Below, one piece after another: positions 26,054 through 36,979 of a stretch of 64,000 bases of DNA. The translations under genes and the position numbers were made by a program. A model generated the notes under the pieces. The model saw only the letters and a program-made list of their open reading frames with translations, was not told where the DNA came from and made no database searches. Each line of letters begins with the position of its first letter. The first letter of the stretch is position 1. Source of the stretch: Paenibacillus aceris (GTDB lineage Bacteria > Bacillota > Bacilli > Paenibacillales > NBRC-103111); contig NZ_JAGGKV010000012.1 in NCBI RefSeq assembly GCF_017874035.1, forward strand, positions 124,001-188,000. Direction: 5' to 3'.

Positions 26054-27997
26054 TCAAGCCAACAAAACTTCCCACTCCTCATAACAAGCCGCAAGCGTGT
26101 TCTTCCGCTTGTCGACCTCGGCTGTCTTCTCCTGAACGAGGACGTAGTTGTTGTACACGGCAGGATCGGCAAGCTCCGCCTCCAGGGCCGAGACTTCATC
26201 TTCCAGCCGTGCGATGTCGAGCTCAAGCTGTTCCAGCTTGCGCTGACGGCTGCGTTCTTCGCGCTTCGCGAGCTTGTCCGCTTCATACCCGCCGCCACTG
26301 ATGACGGGTTCACTCTTCCCTGGGCTGCCAGCGGATTTTTTCTCCGCTTCTTTGGCCAGCCGCTTGGATTCGATCTCGGCAAGCTCCGCCTTTTTCTCCA
26401 GGTAATCGTCGTAGTTGCCGAGGTAGGCGGTGAGCCCGTCCTTTTGCAGATCGAGCATGCTCTCGGCCATTTTATTCAGGAAGTAGCGGTCATGGGAGAT
26501 GAACAAGAGGGTGCCCTCGTAATCCATCAAGGCCGATTCCAACACTTCTTTACTGTATAGATCCAGATGGTTGGTAGGCTCATCCAGGATGAGCACATTC
26601 GCTTTTTGCAGCATGAGCTTGGCCAAAGCCACGCGGGCTTTTTCGCCGCCGCTTAAGGAAGAGACTTTCTTGAACACTTCTTCGCCGCTGAACAAGAAGT
26701 TCCCGAGCACGGTACGAATTCGAGCTTCCTCCAGATGCGGATACGTGTTCCACACTTCCTCCAGTACGCTGTTGGAAGGGGTAAGGCCCGTCTGCTCTTG
26801 GTCGTAATACCCAATCGTAACGCCAGTGCCCCACTTGAAGGTGCCGGCGTCTTGTTTGTGTTGGCCGATCAATGTTTTTAGAAGTGTCGATTTACCGACA
26901 CCGTTGGGGCCGATAAGGGCAGCCGTTTCCGAGCGGCGCAGCTGGAAGGAGACACCGTCAAGCAATCGGTTTTTCCCATCGTACGAAAGTGCCAGACGGT
27001 CAACTTGAAGAACTTCTTTGCCGGAAGTCTGCTCGATCTCAAAAGAAAACGAAGCGCGCTTCAAATCACCCATCGGCTTATCCAGACGATCCATTTTCTC
27101 GAGCTGCTTGCGGCGGCTCTGCGCTCTTTTGGTCGTAGAAGCACGTACAATGTTGCGTTGTACAAAATCCTCCAGCTTAGCGATTTCTTCCTGCTGCTTC
27201 TCAAATTGCTTCATTTCAATCTCATAGTTGGCTTCCTTGATCTCAATGAACCGGGAGTAGTTGCCGGTGTACCGTTTGGAAGAATGCCGTTCAATCTCAT
27301 AGATGGACGTAGCTAACGCATCAAGGAAAAAGCGGTCATGGGACACGACGAGAATGGCGCCCGGATAGCCGCGCAGATAGCCTTCCAGCCAAGTCAGCGT
27401 CTGGATGTCCAAATGGTTCGTCGGCTCATCGAGCATGAGCAAATCGGGCTCTTCGAGCAGCATTTTCGCCAGAGCCAATCTTGTTTTCTGACCGCCGCTT
27501 AACGTTTGAACGAGCGTGTCCGGTGAAAATTGGCCGAAGCCCATCCCATGGAGAATGCCGCGAATTTTGGCTTCGATTTCGTAGCCGCCCTGCTCACGGA
27601 AATATTCGGAGCGTCCCGCGTACCGATTCATCGTGGCTTCGTACTTTTTTTCATCCTCGATCAGAGTAGGGTCTGCCATCAGCGCTTCCAGCTCACGGAG
27701 CTCTCTTTCGGTCTCCAATAAGGAGCTAAACACGCTGAGCAGCTCGTTCCAAATGGACTTGTCCGTTTGCAATCCGCTATTCTGCTTTAAATAACCGATT
27801 TTCGTCTCTTTCGCTTTGAAAAGGTCACCGCTGTCATAGGACATTTCGCCGGCAATAATTTGAAGCAAGGTAGATTTTCCGGCGCCGTTGACACCGACTA
27901 AACCAATGCGCTCCTTGTCTTCGATTTGAAGCGTTATATTGGAGAGTACGGAACGTACCCCGTAGCTTTTGGAAATGTTAGAAACCTGTAATAACAT
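26054..27997 (-). CDS. ABC-F family ATP-binding protein (YdiF-like)
   Basis: 647 residues, two ABC cassettes and no membrane domain. Cassette 1: GVNGAGKST (35-43), LSGGQKTRLALAKML, LLMLDEPTNHLD. Cassette 2: GPNGVGKST, LSGGEKARVALAKLM, VLILDEPTNHLD. Between them is the charged interdomain linker (KEANYEIEMKQFEKQQEEIAKLEDFVQRN), and a C-terminal coiled coil follows (EERSRQRKLEQLELDIARLEDEVSALEAEL). ABC-F proteins act on ribosomes. The position after tsaD and before moaC matches B. subtilis ydiF, but here it is inverted. AGGAGG is spaced for ATG 27997; the 14-residue extension to 28039 is not used. Confidence 0.93.
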   Translation of the reverse strand: MLLQVSNISKSYGVRSVLSNITLQIEDKERIGLVGVNGAGKSTLLQIIAGEMSYDSGDLFKAKETKIGYLKQNSGLQTDKSIWNELLSVFSSLLETERELRELEALMADPTLIEDEKKYEATMNRYAGRSEYFREQGGYEIEAKIRGILHGMGFGQFSPDTLVQTLSGGQKTRLALAKMLLEEPDLLMLDEPTNHLDIQTLTWLEGYLRGYPGAILVVSHDRFFLDALATSIYEIERHSSKRYTGNYSRFIEIKEANYEIEMKQFEKQQEEIAKLEDFVQRNIVRASTTKRAQSRRKQLEKMDRLDKPMGDLKRASFSFEIEQTSGKEVLQVDRLALSYDGKNRLLDGVSFQLRRSETAALIGPNGVGKSTLLKTLIGQHKQDAGTFKWGTGVTIGYYDQEQTGLTPSNSVLEEVWNTYPHLEEARIRTVLGNFLFSGEEVFKKVSSLSGGEKARVALAKLMLQKANVLILDEPTNHLDLYSKEVLESALMDYEGTLLFISHDRYFLNKMAESMLDLQKDGLTAYLGNYDDYLEKKAELAEIESKRLAKEAEKKSAGSPGKSEPVISGGGYEADKLAKREERSRQRKLEQLELDIARLEDEVSALEAELADPAVYNNYVLVQEKTAEVDKRKNTLAACYEEWEVLLA

Positions 27998-28142
27998 CTT
28001 CTGCTGCCTCCTGCTTATTAATGAAAGGAACCTGCGCAAGTCCCCAATCGGACTGCTTTTAATCCCATCAATTCACTAGTATACACTATGCATGAGTACG
28101 TCGTATGCTTAATTTTGCATAGATTTGAAGGGGAGGTGAGGG

Positions 28143-28976
28143 ATGGTGGTTAAGCTCTTGCGGCTTGGCAGGTATATTGGTATATTCGTTCTGCTTTTTG
28201 TAATACTTGTGGCGCCAATCAACTGCTGGGGTAAAGATCAATTGCCCGATACTGCCGCTTTACCTGCCTCTAATTTAGAAGCACCGGCCTCCTTTACAAT
28301 TATAACGTTAAATATGCATCACGGCGAAGGGCTGGACGGTAAAGTGGATATCAAACGGATTGCTGCGCTGCTTCAGCCCCAAAATGCCGATATTATCGCC
28401 TTGCAAGAAGTAGATCGCTACCGTTTGCGCAGCGGTTTCGAGGATCAAGCTAGAGAGCTGGCAAACATGCTGGGTATGAATATGCGTTATAGTCCTAGTT
28501 TAACCTATAAAGTAGGGCAATATGGCAATGCGCTGCTGAGCCGCTATCCGATCGTGGACAGCAGTTGGACACTCCTGCCGGGGAACATGGAAACTAGAAG
28601 TCTGCTAATGGCTACGGTGCGTATTGGTTCTATGCCTGTTCAACTTGCAACGACTCATTTAGGCCTTTCTCAAGAGGATCGGAAGCTCCAGCTTACCCGT
28701 ATATCGGACCTTTTATCAGAAAAGGAAGGACCACTCGTTGTTGTGGGCGATTTTAACATGGAAGAGGATGCATTTCCGGTAAAAATGAACGGGATGGCGT
28801 TAGCTGACGTCCCTTTACGGAATGACGCCCAAGGTACTTTTACCAGCGGTCAAAGGATTGATTATGTTTTTACAAATGTGAAAAATACGGGTTCGGCCTG
28901 GACGGTTCCCACGATATTTTCGGATCATTTTCCCGTCATGACGCGGATTCCGCTGGGGTCCCCAGCACGAGTATAG
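28143..28976 (+). CDS. Endonuclease/exonuclease/phosphatase family protein, exported or membrane-anchored
   Basis: 277 residues with an N-terminal hydrophobic segment (IGIFVLLFVILVAPINCW). The DNase I-like fold motifs are in order: TLNMHHGEG, ALQEVDR, GNALLSRYPI, LATTHLG, VVVGDFNM, RIDYVFT and SDHFPVM. All expected metal and catalytic residues (Asn, Glu, Asp-Asn, Asp-His) are present, so it should be an active phosphoesterase. Whether it cuts DNA, lipid or sugar phosphates cannot be told. GGGGAGGTGAGG precedes the ATG. Confidence 0.85.
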   Translation: MVVKLLRLGRYIGIFVLLFVILVAPINCWGKDQLPDTAALPASNLEAPASFTIITLNMHHGEGLDGKVDIKRIAALLQPQNADIIALQEVDRYRLRSGFEDQARELANMLGMNMRYSPSLTYKVGQYGNALLSRYPIVDSSWTLLPGNMETRSLLMATVRIGSMPVQLATTHLGLSQEDRKLQLTRISDLLSEKEGPLVVVGDFNMEEDAFPVKMNGMALADVPLRNDAQGTFTSGQRIDYVFTNVKNTGSAWTVPTIFSDHFPVMTRIPLGSPARV

Positions 28977-29040
28977 TTTTTTTCTTTGTTTATGTTAAAA
29001 TGGGGGAAACCACTCCTTGTTAGGGAAGGGCTGAGCCAGT

Positions 29041-29670
29041 ATGAACATTCGTGAACGGAAAATTGAATTACGTAAGGAAATGGAAGAACTACGCTCCTCC
29101 ATCACAACGGAAGAACGGGAAGAGAAGCAGCTGCGCATTCATGAGCGAATGACGAAGCTTTGTTCAGACAGGCTTCTTGGCACTCAGCAGCAGGATGCGT
29201 CCGTTCCCCCTACAATAATGACTTATATGCCATTCCGGTCCGAGTTGGACGTCGCCCCTCTGATGGAATGGTGCTGGAAGCAGGGAATTCGTGTGCTTGT
29301 GCCGAAGGTTGTAGCAGACACGAAAACGATGAACTTGCATATCATTCACGCCTATGAAGATTTGGAGAGCGGAGCTTGGGGCATTAGAGAGCCTCACAGT
29401 GATGTACCGGTCGAGCATGATTTGTCCACGATTTCGATGATCTTGGTGCCAGGGCTTGCTTTTGACATGGATTTCGGAAGACTTGGTTATGGCGGCGGCT
29501 TTTATGACAGGTTTATGCAGTTATTCGCTGCCCGCGGCCTAAAGAGGCCATTTGCGGTTGCTGCTGCGTTTGATAAGCAGTTGATTCCCGCGGTTCCTTC
29601 TTCATGGCATGATTTCAGGGTTGACGGTATTGTCACTGAGAGCAAAATGGTTTTTAGATCAGAAACATAA
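29041..29670 (+). CDS. 5-formyltetrahydrofolate cyclo-ligase
   Basis: 209 residues. It converts 5-formyl-THF to 5,10-methenyl-THF with ATP. Seen: [35 protein letters not shown], the WGIREPHSD element and the signature [26 protein letters not shown] 29041 follows TAGGGAAGGG. Its 3' end is 16 bases from moaC, so the two are probably one transcript. Confidence 0.93.
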   Translation: MNIRERKIELRKEMEELRSSITTEEREEKQLRIHERMTKLCSDRLLGTQQQDASVPPTIMTYMPFRSELDVAPLMEWCWKQGIRVLVPKVVADTKTMNLHIIHAYEDLESGAWGIREPHSDVPVEHDLSTISMILVPGLAFDMDFGRLGYGGGFYDRFMQLFAARGLKRPFAVAAAFDKQLIPAVPSSWHDFRVDGIVTESKMVFRSET

Positions 29671-29686
29671 AATAGAGGTGAGCGAT

Positions 29687-30175
29687 TTGTCCGATTCCTC
29701 TCCATTAACGCATTTTAACGAACAGGGACGAGCCCGCATGGTCGACATTTCGGATAAACCGGAAACGAAGCGCACGGCGACAGCACGTTCTACTTTACTT
29801 ATGAAAAGCGAGACACTTGCCTTGATCAAACAGGGTAAAATGAAAAAGGGCGACGTCCTCGCTGTCGCGCAGGTAGCTGGCATTATGGCCGCTAAAAAAA
29901 CGTCAGACTGGATTCCTATGTGTCATCCGATTGCGCTATCGGGCATAGACATTCAGTTTGCTGATAATGGCAGCAATGAACTCTACATAGAAGCAACTGT
30001 CAGGACGACGGGACCGACAGGCGTTGAGATGGAAGCTTTAACAGCCGTATCGGCCGCAGCGTTAACCGTCTACGACATGTGCAAAGCCGCAGAGAAGGAT
30101 ATGATCATTAGCTCCACGCTGTTAGTCATGAAAACAGGCGGTAAAAATGGGGATTTTCACAGACAAGATAGTTGA
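29687..30175 (+). CDS. moaC: Cyclic pyranopterin monophosphate synthase MoaC
   Basis: 162 residues. Second step of molybdopterin synthesis, acting after MoaA. Seen: [16 protein letters not shown], the [29 protein letters not shown] signature, [28 protein letters not shown]. The start is TTG 29687 after GAGGTGAG; the frame runs back to 29609 inside the upstream gene. MoaC lies near ABC-F and tat genes in B. subtilis too (ydiG). It supports the nitrate reductase at 8 kb. Confidence 0.95.
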   Translation: MSDSSPLTHFNEQGRARMVDISDKPETKRTATARSTLLMKSETLALIKQGKMKKGDVLAVAQVAGIMAAKKTSDWIPMCHPIALSGIDIQFADNGSNELYIEATVRTTGPTGVEMEALTAVSAAALTVYDMCKAAEKDMIISSTLLVMKTGGKNGDFHRQDS

Positions 30176-30279
30176 TTGTAACGCGACTTAAACCACTTGG
30201 TTTTGCGCATAGAGAAAGTCGACGATCATTCAGTAGTAGGGGTTATCTCATTCAGTTAACAAGGGAGAGGTGACGAAGG

Positions 30280-30771
30280 ATGCACTGGAAAGTTGCGATT
30301 TTGACAGCCAGTGACCGCGGTTACCGAGGAGAACGAGAAGACACCAGCGCTCAGGTAATCCGCGAGCTCATTGAAGAGGAAATTCAAGGCGAGATCATCG
30401 AGTACCGTGTTGTTCCGGACGAGATGGACGAAATTATGGCTTCATTAATAGAAATGACGGACTATTATCAGGCTGATCTGATTTTAACGACAGGCGGGAC
30501 AGGTCTGGCTCCCCGCGATGTGACGCCGGAAGCAACGTTGAATGTCATTGACCGGGTTGCTCCCGGTTTTGCTGAAGCGATGCGGATGATTTCGATGCAG
30601 AAAACGAAAAAAGCGATGCTGTCCAGAGCGGTATCCGGTATTCGCGGACGCACGTTGATTATTAATTTGCCGGGTAGTCCCAAAGGCGTGCAGGAGAATC
30701 TGATGGCGATTATCGATCAGCTCCCGCATGCGCTGGGCATTCTGACAGGCAAAGAAGGTGACCACGGGTGA
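30280..30771 (+). CDS. Molybdopterin-binding protein MoaB/MogA type
   Basis: 163 residues. WKVAILTASDRGYRGEREDTSAQ, DLILTTGGTGLAPRDVTPEAT, SRAVSGIRGRTLIINLPGSPKGVQEN are the MoaB/Mog signature; the family adenylates molybdopterin or binds it before metal insertion. ATG 30280 has GGGAGAGGTGA upstream. The 105-bp gap from moaC holds no clear terminator. The next gene starts 31 bases downstream. Confidence 0.93.
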   Translation: MHWKVAILTASDRGYRGEREDTSAQVIRELIEEEIQGEIIEYRVVPDEMDEIMASLIEMTDYYQADLILTTGGTGLAPRDVTPEATLNVIDRVAPGFAEAMRMISMQKTKKAMLSRAVSGIRGRTLIINLPGSPKGVQENLMAIIDQLPHALGILTGKEGDHG

Positions 30772-30802
30772 AAATTCGGGTCAAGCAAGAAGGTGATCAA
30801 GC

Positions 30803-31816
30803 GTGAGTAAAAAGGATGCTATGCTCCGTGAAGTGAAGGTTGAGGATGCGGTTGGGATGATTCTGCCTCATGATCTTACGCAGATTTTGCCTGGCGAGTT
30901 TAAAGGCCGCCTATTCCGCAAAGGCCACCAAGTAACTGAGGCCGATATTCCGGCGCTGCTCAGCATCGGCAAAGAGCATATCTATGCGATGGAGCTGCAG
31001 CCCGGCTATCTGCATGAGGATGAGGCTGCGCTGCGCATGGCCAGAGCGATAGCGGGCGATGATCTCAATCTTACGGAGCCGCACGAGGGCAAGGTGAACG
31101 TCAAATCGCCGATTCACGGCTTGGTTCGAATCGATAAAACGTTCGTCGACAGCGTGAACGCGATCGACGAGGTTGTGATGTCGACCGTTCGCGGAGGCAC
31201 GGTCGTAAAGGAAGGCGCTTCGTTGATTGGCACGCGGGTGATCCCGCTGATTGTAGACGAAGCGAAGGTCGCGGAGGTCGAGCGTCTAGCCGCCGCTCGC
31301 CGCGCGGAGGGCTTCACCTTGCTTGAGGTGAAGCCGTTTCGTAAGCTGCGCGTGGGCGTCGTGACGACGGGCAGCGAGGTGTACAAGGGCCGAATTCAGG
31401 ATAAATTCGGCCCGGTGGTGAAGGAGAAGGTCGCGCAGCTCGGCTCCGAGGTAGTGGACCAACGCTTCGCACTCGACGATAGTGAAGCGATTGTAGGTGA
31501 GATCCACGCGCTGCTTGCGCAGGGCGTGGATTTGGTTCTGGTCACGGGCGGCATGTCCGTGGACCCGGACGACCGCACGCCGGGCGCGATTAAGCAAGCC
31601 GGCGCCCGCGTGGTCAGCTACGGCACGCCGATGCTGCCGGGCTCGATGCTGATGATCGCCTATTTGGGCGATGTGCCGATCATGGGCTTGCCGGGTTGCG
31701 TGATGCATGACCCGTACACGTCCTTTGATGTGCTGCTGCCGCGCATTTGCGCGGGCGAGACGATTGTGCGCAGCGACATTACGGAGATGGGGTATGGCGG
31801 GTTTTATCAGTGTTAG
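30803..31816 (+). CDS. Molybdopterin-binding protein, MoeA/CinA-like
   Basis: 337 residues. The N-terminal 180 residues (VEDAVGMILPHDLTQILPGEFKGRLFRKGHQVTEADIPALLSIGKEHIY) resemble the N-terminal part of MoeA-like proteins. The second half has the MoCF-binding signature VGVVTTGSEVYKGRIQDKFGP, LVLVTGGMSVDPDDRTPGAI and MLPGSMLMIAYLGDVPIMGLPGCVMHDPYTSFDVLLPRI. It probably acts in molybdenum insertion next to the MoaB/Mog protein. The gene is GC-rich from about 31.0 kb on. Confidence 0.85.
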   Translation: MSKKDAMLREVKVEDAVGMILPHDLTQILPGEFKGRLFRKGHQVTEADIPALLSIGKEHIYAMELQPGYLHEDEAALRMARAIAGDDLNLTEPHEGKVNVKSPIHGLVRIDKTFVDSVNAIDEVVMSTVRGGTVVKEGASLIGTRVIPLIVDEAKVAEVERLAAARRAEGFTLLEVKPFRKLRVGVVTTGSEVYKGRIQDKFGPVVKEKVAQLGSEVVDQRFALDDSEAIVGEIHALLAQGVDLVLVTGGMSVDPDDRTPGAIKQAGARVVSYGTPMLPGSMLMIAYLGDVPIMGLPGCVMHDPYTSFDVLLPRICAGETIVRSDITEMGYGGFYQC

Positions 31817-31849
31817 ATGTGTGTGCTGGTTGGCGGTCATTATTATTCC

Positions 31850-32030
31850 AGCTGAATGAAGCCTTTCATCGTGATAAATGCGAATTAGTGGGAAAATCTA
31901 CAGCTAATTTATATGGTTTTGACTACTTTCAGAGGATTCGTCGAAGTTAACTGGAGAAATTTCAGTTGATGGCGCCAATCTGGTATCTGAGAACAAATTA
32001 GCGGGATATTTTCCTCTAATGGAAATGCAT
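31850..32030. repeat. Small hairpin series between the molybdopterin and tat genes
   Basis: Three short hairpins: AATTAG...CTAATT (31880-31909), AACTG...CAGTT (31950-31969) and ATTAG...CTAAT (31998-32020), in a 236-bp AT-rich gap. GAATTAGTGGGAAAAT and AAATTAGCGGGATATT look like related units. No gene seen. Confidence 0.35.
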
Positions 32031-32070
32031 CAACTTATACGTTAAGCGATACATGATGGAGATGAAAGAA

Positions 32071-32601
32071 ATGTTTCAAAATATAGGGTTTACCGAACTA
32101 CTATTAATTGCGGTCGTTGCTCTAGTCTTATTCGGGCCTCAGAAGCTGCCAGAAATTGGCCGTGTGCTGGGACGTACGCTCAGGGATTTCAAGAAAGCTG
32201 CGAGTGAGATTATGAGCGATGAGCCGCCGCAGGTGAAAGCGCCGGAAGTCCTGGCCGTTGCGCCAGCACAGCAGGCTGTCGAGCAGGCGGCAAGTCCCGC
32301 GCCGGAAGTCCCGGCTGCCGGATTGGTAGCAGGCTCGCCGGCTTTAGACGCGGCGCCGATAGCTGCACCGTTTGCGCCCGTAGCGTTTGTGGCTAGTGCG
32401 CCTGCGGAGACGGATGCATCGACCGTCTCCACTGCGCCTGCAGCCGCGAAACCGGCAGTGGCTTTCGTATCGAGCGCGCCTGCATTTGTGGAAGCCGATT
32501 CAGCGCCACCCGACGCACAGCCAGCTCATCCTGCACCGGCGGCAACCGCAGCAGCGCCGGCAGCAGTTCAGCTTAACAAACCGCGGCGTCTACCGGATTA
32601 G
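32071..32601 (+). CDS. tatA: TatA-type translocase subunit with long Ala/Pro-rich tail
   Basis: 176 residues, over twice the usual length for TatA. Residues 1-50 are classical: [42 protein letters not shown], a short membrane helix, the FGPxKLPE hinge and an amphipathic helix. From 55 to 165 the chain is Ala/Pro-rich with repeated blocks ([33 protein letters not shown]), ending in a basic RR near the C-terminus. The start is taken as ATG 32071, because GGAGA at 32058-32062 is spaced for it; ATG 32053 is also in frame. It lies next to tatC as in B. subtilis tatAy-tatCy. Confidence 0.85.
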   Translation: MFQNIGFTELLLIAVVALVLFGPQKLPEIGRVLGRTLRDFKKAASEIMSDEPPQVKAPEVLAVAPAQQAVEQAASPAPEVPAAGLVAGSPALDAAPIAAPFAPVAFVASAPAETDASTVSTAPAAAKPAVAFVSSAPAFVEADSAPPDAQPAHPAPAATAAAPAAVQLNKPRRLPD

Positions 32602-32671
32602 CCGTTTTATTTTTAGCATACAAGTGGTTCAGTCTTCCTAGGCTCGATTCACTAGATCAGGTTGGTGAAAT

Positions 32672-33430
32672 ATGTCAACGAACGAAGAAATGTCACTCGT
32701 GGAGCACCTTGGTGAGCTGCGCAAACGGATCATGTGGATATTGCTTGTCTTGGTCATCGGGATGGTAGCGGGTTTAATTTCCGCAAAGCCGATCATTCGA
32801 TTCCTCAAAAATATTCCGCCGGCAGATTCGATTAGCTGGAATGTTTTTTCCCCATGGGACGCTTTGCGATTGTATATGAATTTTGGTTTAGCCGTCGGGA
32901 TCCTCATTACCTTACCGGTTACGCTTTATCATATATGGGCGTTTGTTAAGCCAGGGCTGCGAGAGACGGAGCAGAAAGCTTCGATTATTTATATTCCATA
33001 TGCATTTGTACTTTTTTTAGCAGGCCTATCTTTCGGGTATTGGGTTGTTTTTCCGATGGCTTTTTACTTTACTTCCTCCATTAGCAAAAGTCTCGACATT
33101 ACCGAGATGTATGGTGCGGCTCAATATTTTACATTTATGTTTAATATCCTTCTTCCGTTGGCCCTTGTGTTCGAGATGCCGATTGTGGTGATGTTTTTGA
33201 CGAAAATCAGGCTTCTGAATCCGATACGGCTGCATAAGTTCAGAAGATATGCTTACATGCTGCTCGTTATTTTAGCTACGGTAATTACGCCGCCGGATGC
33301 CATTTCGGCTATCCTCGTGGCTCTGCCGCTTATCGTCTTATATGAATTTAGCGTTTTTATGTCGCGTTTTATTTACCGTAAACAGCTGCTGCAGGATGCA
33401 GAGTGGGAACGGGAATTCGGTCCCAAATAA
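32672..33430 (+). CDS. tatC: Sec-independent protein translocase TatC
   Basis: 252 residues with six hydrophobic helices. SLVEHLGELRKRIMW at the N-terminus carries the conserved Glu that receives twin-arginine signals; AFVKPGLRETEQK and FEMPIVVMFLTKIRLL follow, and ITPPDAISAILVALPLIVLYEFSVF is the usual last part. With TatA it forms the export route for folded, cofactor-containing proteins. GGTTGGTGAAAT precedes ATG 32672. A terminator follows. Confidence 0.95.
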   Translation: MSTNEEMSLVEHLGELRKRIMWILLVLVIGMVAGLISAKPIIRFLKNIPPADSISWNVFSPWDALRLYMNFGLAVGILITLPVTLYHIWAFVKPGLRETEQKASIIYIPYAFVLFLAGLSFGYWVVFPMAFYFTSSISKSLDITEMYGAAQYFTFMFNILLPLALVFEMPIVVMFLTKIRLLNPIRLHKFRRYAYMLLVILATVITPPDAISAILVALPLIVLYEFSVFMSRFIYRKQLLQDAEWEREFGPK

Positions 33431-33468
33431 GAAAACAGTCTGCTCTGATGCGCAGGCTGTTTTCTTTT
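33431..33468 (+). terminator. Terminator of the tat operon
   Basis: GAAAACAGTCTGC / GCAGGCTGTTTTC with loop TCTGATGC, followed by TTTTGG. Confidence 0.85.
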
Positions 33469-33544
33469 GGAACAGGGAATATTTGTTTTTCATTTGGGTA
33501 GAATGAGGGGGGTGTTCAAAAGTACGAAAAATGTGTAAAAGGAC

Positions 33545-33573
33545 TTGCAAATTACTCCCAGAATGAGTATCAT
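33545..33573 (+). promoter_or_regulatory. SigA promoter of groESL
   Basis: TTGCAA (33545-33550) and TATCAT (33568-33573), 17 bases apart, directly upstream of the CIRCE element. Confidence 0.8.
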
Positions 33574-33584
33574 AAGAGGTGTTG

Positions 33585-33611
33585 TTAGCACTAAACACAT
33601 TCGAGTGCTAA
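33585..33611. promoter_or_regulatory. CIRCE operator (HrcA binding site)
   Basis: TTAGCACTA-N9-GAGTGCTAA: consensus right arm, and one mismatch (A for C) in the left arm. Known to bind HrcA, so groESL is repressed until heat or misfolded proteins occupy GroE. Confidence 0.95.
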
Positions 33612-33660
33612 TAACCGAACAAAACACCATTACCAATTTTCTAAAGGAGGCTATTTTTCC

Positions 33661-33942
33661 ATGATCAGACCGTTAGGTGATCGAGTTATCATTGAAGCCG
33701 TTGCGAAAGAGGAGACTACAGCAAGTGGTATCGTGCTGCCAGATACAGCGAAAGAAAAACCACAAGAAGGTAAAGTTGTAGCCGTAGGCGCAGGCGCGTT
33801 GAAAGATGGCGTTCGTGTTCCGCTTGAAGTAAGCGAAGGCGACCGTATCATTTTCTCCAAATACGCAGGAACTGAAGTGAAATACGAAGGCCGCGAACTG
33901 TTGATCTTGCGCGAAAGCGACATTCTCGCTGTATTAGCCTAA
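33661..33942 (+). CDS. groES: Co-chaperonin GroES
   Basis: 93 residues. [43 protein letters not shown] is the GroES signature with the mobile loop around [38 protein letters not shown] follows. It caps GroEL. AAAGGAGG precedes the ATG. Confidence 0.97.
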   Translation: MIRPLGDRVIIEAVAKEETTASGIVLPDTAKEKPQEGKVVAVGAGALKDGVRVPLEVSEGDRIIFSKYAGTEVKYEGRELLILRESDILAVLA

Positions 33943-34014
33943 TTTAGCAGGATATAGATCGGCAATACGTTTTACTTAGGGTTTCCGTTTTATTACTTAC
34001 TATGTATCGTTTAA

Positions 34015-35665
<1,651 letters not shown>

Positions 35666-35710
35666 GACTGGTAAGGCTTTTCAGCCTTGCTGTCCTGAAA
35701 AATCAGGTCA
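35666..35710 (+). terminator. Hairpins following groEL on the element side
   Basis: GGAC...AAGGCT-tttc-AGCCTT...GTCC, then CCTGA-aaaa-TCAGG. There is no long T run. They may replace the native groEL terminator that was displaced to 47767. Confidence 0.5.
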
Positions 35711-35746
35711 TTTATCTTCTTGAATTGAGGTTACTCTAACCCCGAT

Positions 35747-35799
35747 TTAAGAAGTAGTCACAGTTATAAATAATAAATCAAGCAATGACCACTTCTTAA
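35747..35799. promoter_or_regulatory. Inverted pair of putative integrase arm-type sites (left end)
   Basis: TTAAGAAGTAGTCA (35747-35760) and its inverse TGACCACTTCTTAA (35786-35799), one mismatch. The inverse site extended, AAGAAGTGGTCATTGCT on the minus strand (35781-35797), matches the right-end site at 47535-47551 in 16 of 17 bases. Confidence 0.65.
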
Positions 35800-35824
35800 T
35801 AATTCTATTAGGGAGTGGTTTTTT

Positions 35825-36736
35825 GTGCTGTTAAAGTTTGCATTTAAGGATTTTCTTGATGACCGTAAGTTTAAGAACACCACACAGAAGAATATTAGGA
35901 ACTATCAAACTTTACTTGGTGAGTTTGTTAACTACTGCAATGATAATGAGATAGTAAACGTAGAAGACATTACACAAAGCCATGTGAGGGATTATTTGAT
36001 TTTTTGTCAGGATAAAGGTAATCAAGCTGGCACAATTAATACGAAGCTTTTGAGAATAAGAGCATTCCTCAACTATATGGTGGAATGTGAAGTTATTAAG
36101 AGTAATCCAGCCCAAAAAGTAAAATTTCAAAAGACAGATATTAAGATTGACGTATTTTCAGATGAGCAAATTAATCAGATGCTGAATTTCTATAGACGTA
36201 TTAAGGGCAGAGAGAAAAGTTATGTTGCTTATCGTGATTATATGCTAATAGTCCTTGTACTTGGTACGGGCATTAGACGTGGAGAAATTATTGGATTGAA
36301 ATGGACAGATGTTGATTTTGAGAATTTATCAGTATCTGTTTTTGGAAAGTCCAGAAGAAAAGAATCAATCCCAATGACGATGAAGCTCACAAAAGAATTA
36401 AGAGCATACCAAGCATTTTGTAAACAACATTGGGGCAGTGTAGGCGAGTATGTATTTACTAAGCGTGACTATTCACAGTTGACTGAATTCTCTATAATGC
36501 AAGTGTTTCAATATCTGAGAGATAAGATGAACTTTACTGATGTGAGAGTATCACCACACACGTTACGTCATACATTCTGTCATAGACTCGCTATGTCTGG
36601 TATGAGTGCATTTGCTATTCAAAAACTTATGCGCCATCAAAATATAGCTGTTACAATGAGATATGTTGCAATGTGGGGTAATGAATTACGAGAGCAGAAT
36701 GATAAGTATAATCCGTTGAATAATTTAGATATTTAG
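35825..36736 (+). CDS. Tyrosine recombinase/integrase next to the left attachment site
   Basis: 303 residues. SAM-like core-binding domain (TTQKNIRNYQTLLGEFVNYCNDNEIVNVEDITQSHVRDYL), then the catalytic domain with the first Arg in GTGIRRGEIIGLKW, the HxxR box in HTLRHTFCHRL, and His plus the nucleophile in LMRHQNIAVTMRYV (Tyr in RYV). The full catalytic set is present. GTG start at 35825 after TTAGGGAGTGG. It lies 160 bp from the end of the groEL repeat, which is the usual place for the integrase of an element that targets that gene. Confidence 0.92.
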   Translation: MLLKFAFKDFLDDRKFKNTTQKNIRNYQTLLGEFVNYCNDNEIVNVEDITQSHVRDYLIFCQDKGNQAGTINTKLLRIRAFLNYMVECEVIKSNPAQKVKFQKTDIKIDVFSDEQINQMLNFYRRIKGREKSYVAYRDYMLIVLVLGTGIRRGEIIGLKWTDVDFENLSVSVFGKSRRKESIPMTMKLTKELRAYQAFCKQHWGSVGEYVFTKRDYSQLTEFSIMQVFQYLRDKMNFTDVRVSPHTLRHTFCHRLAMSGMSAFAIQKLMRHQNIAVTMRYVAMWGNELREQNDKYNPLNNLDI

Positions 36737-36979
36737 TAATAAAATAAGTTGTGCTTCTGAATTGGAATGATGGTTTTTAAAATGTCTCTTAAAATTCACA
36801 TACAACGATTGAGTGGAAATAGAATGGGAACATTTAATGTCGTTAATCACTTTGAAGCCTTGATACATAAGGCTTTCCAGCGGTGACTGTATTGAAGGTT
36901 AGAGTTCACCTGCAACAATATAGTGCAAAAATTACTCTCTTTTATTTGCGTTGTTAGCAAATAGAAGGGAGTATTTTTT

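Noticed and set aside
28977-29040. 6S RNA gene upstream of the 5-formyl-THF cyclo-ligase, as in many bacteria
   Set aside because: Only 64 bases are free and no long hairpin can be drawn.
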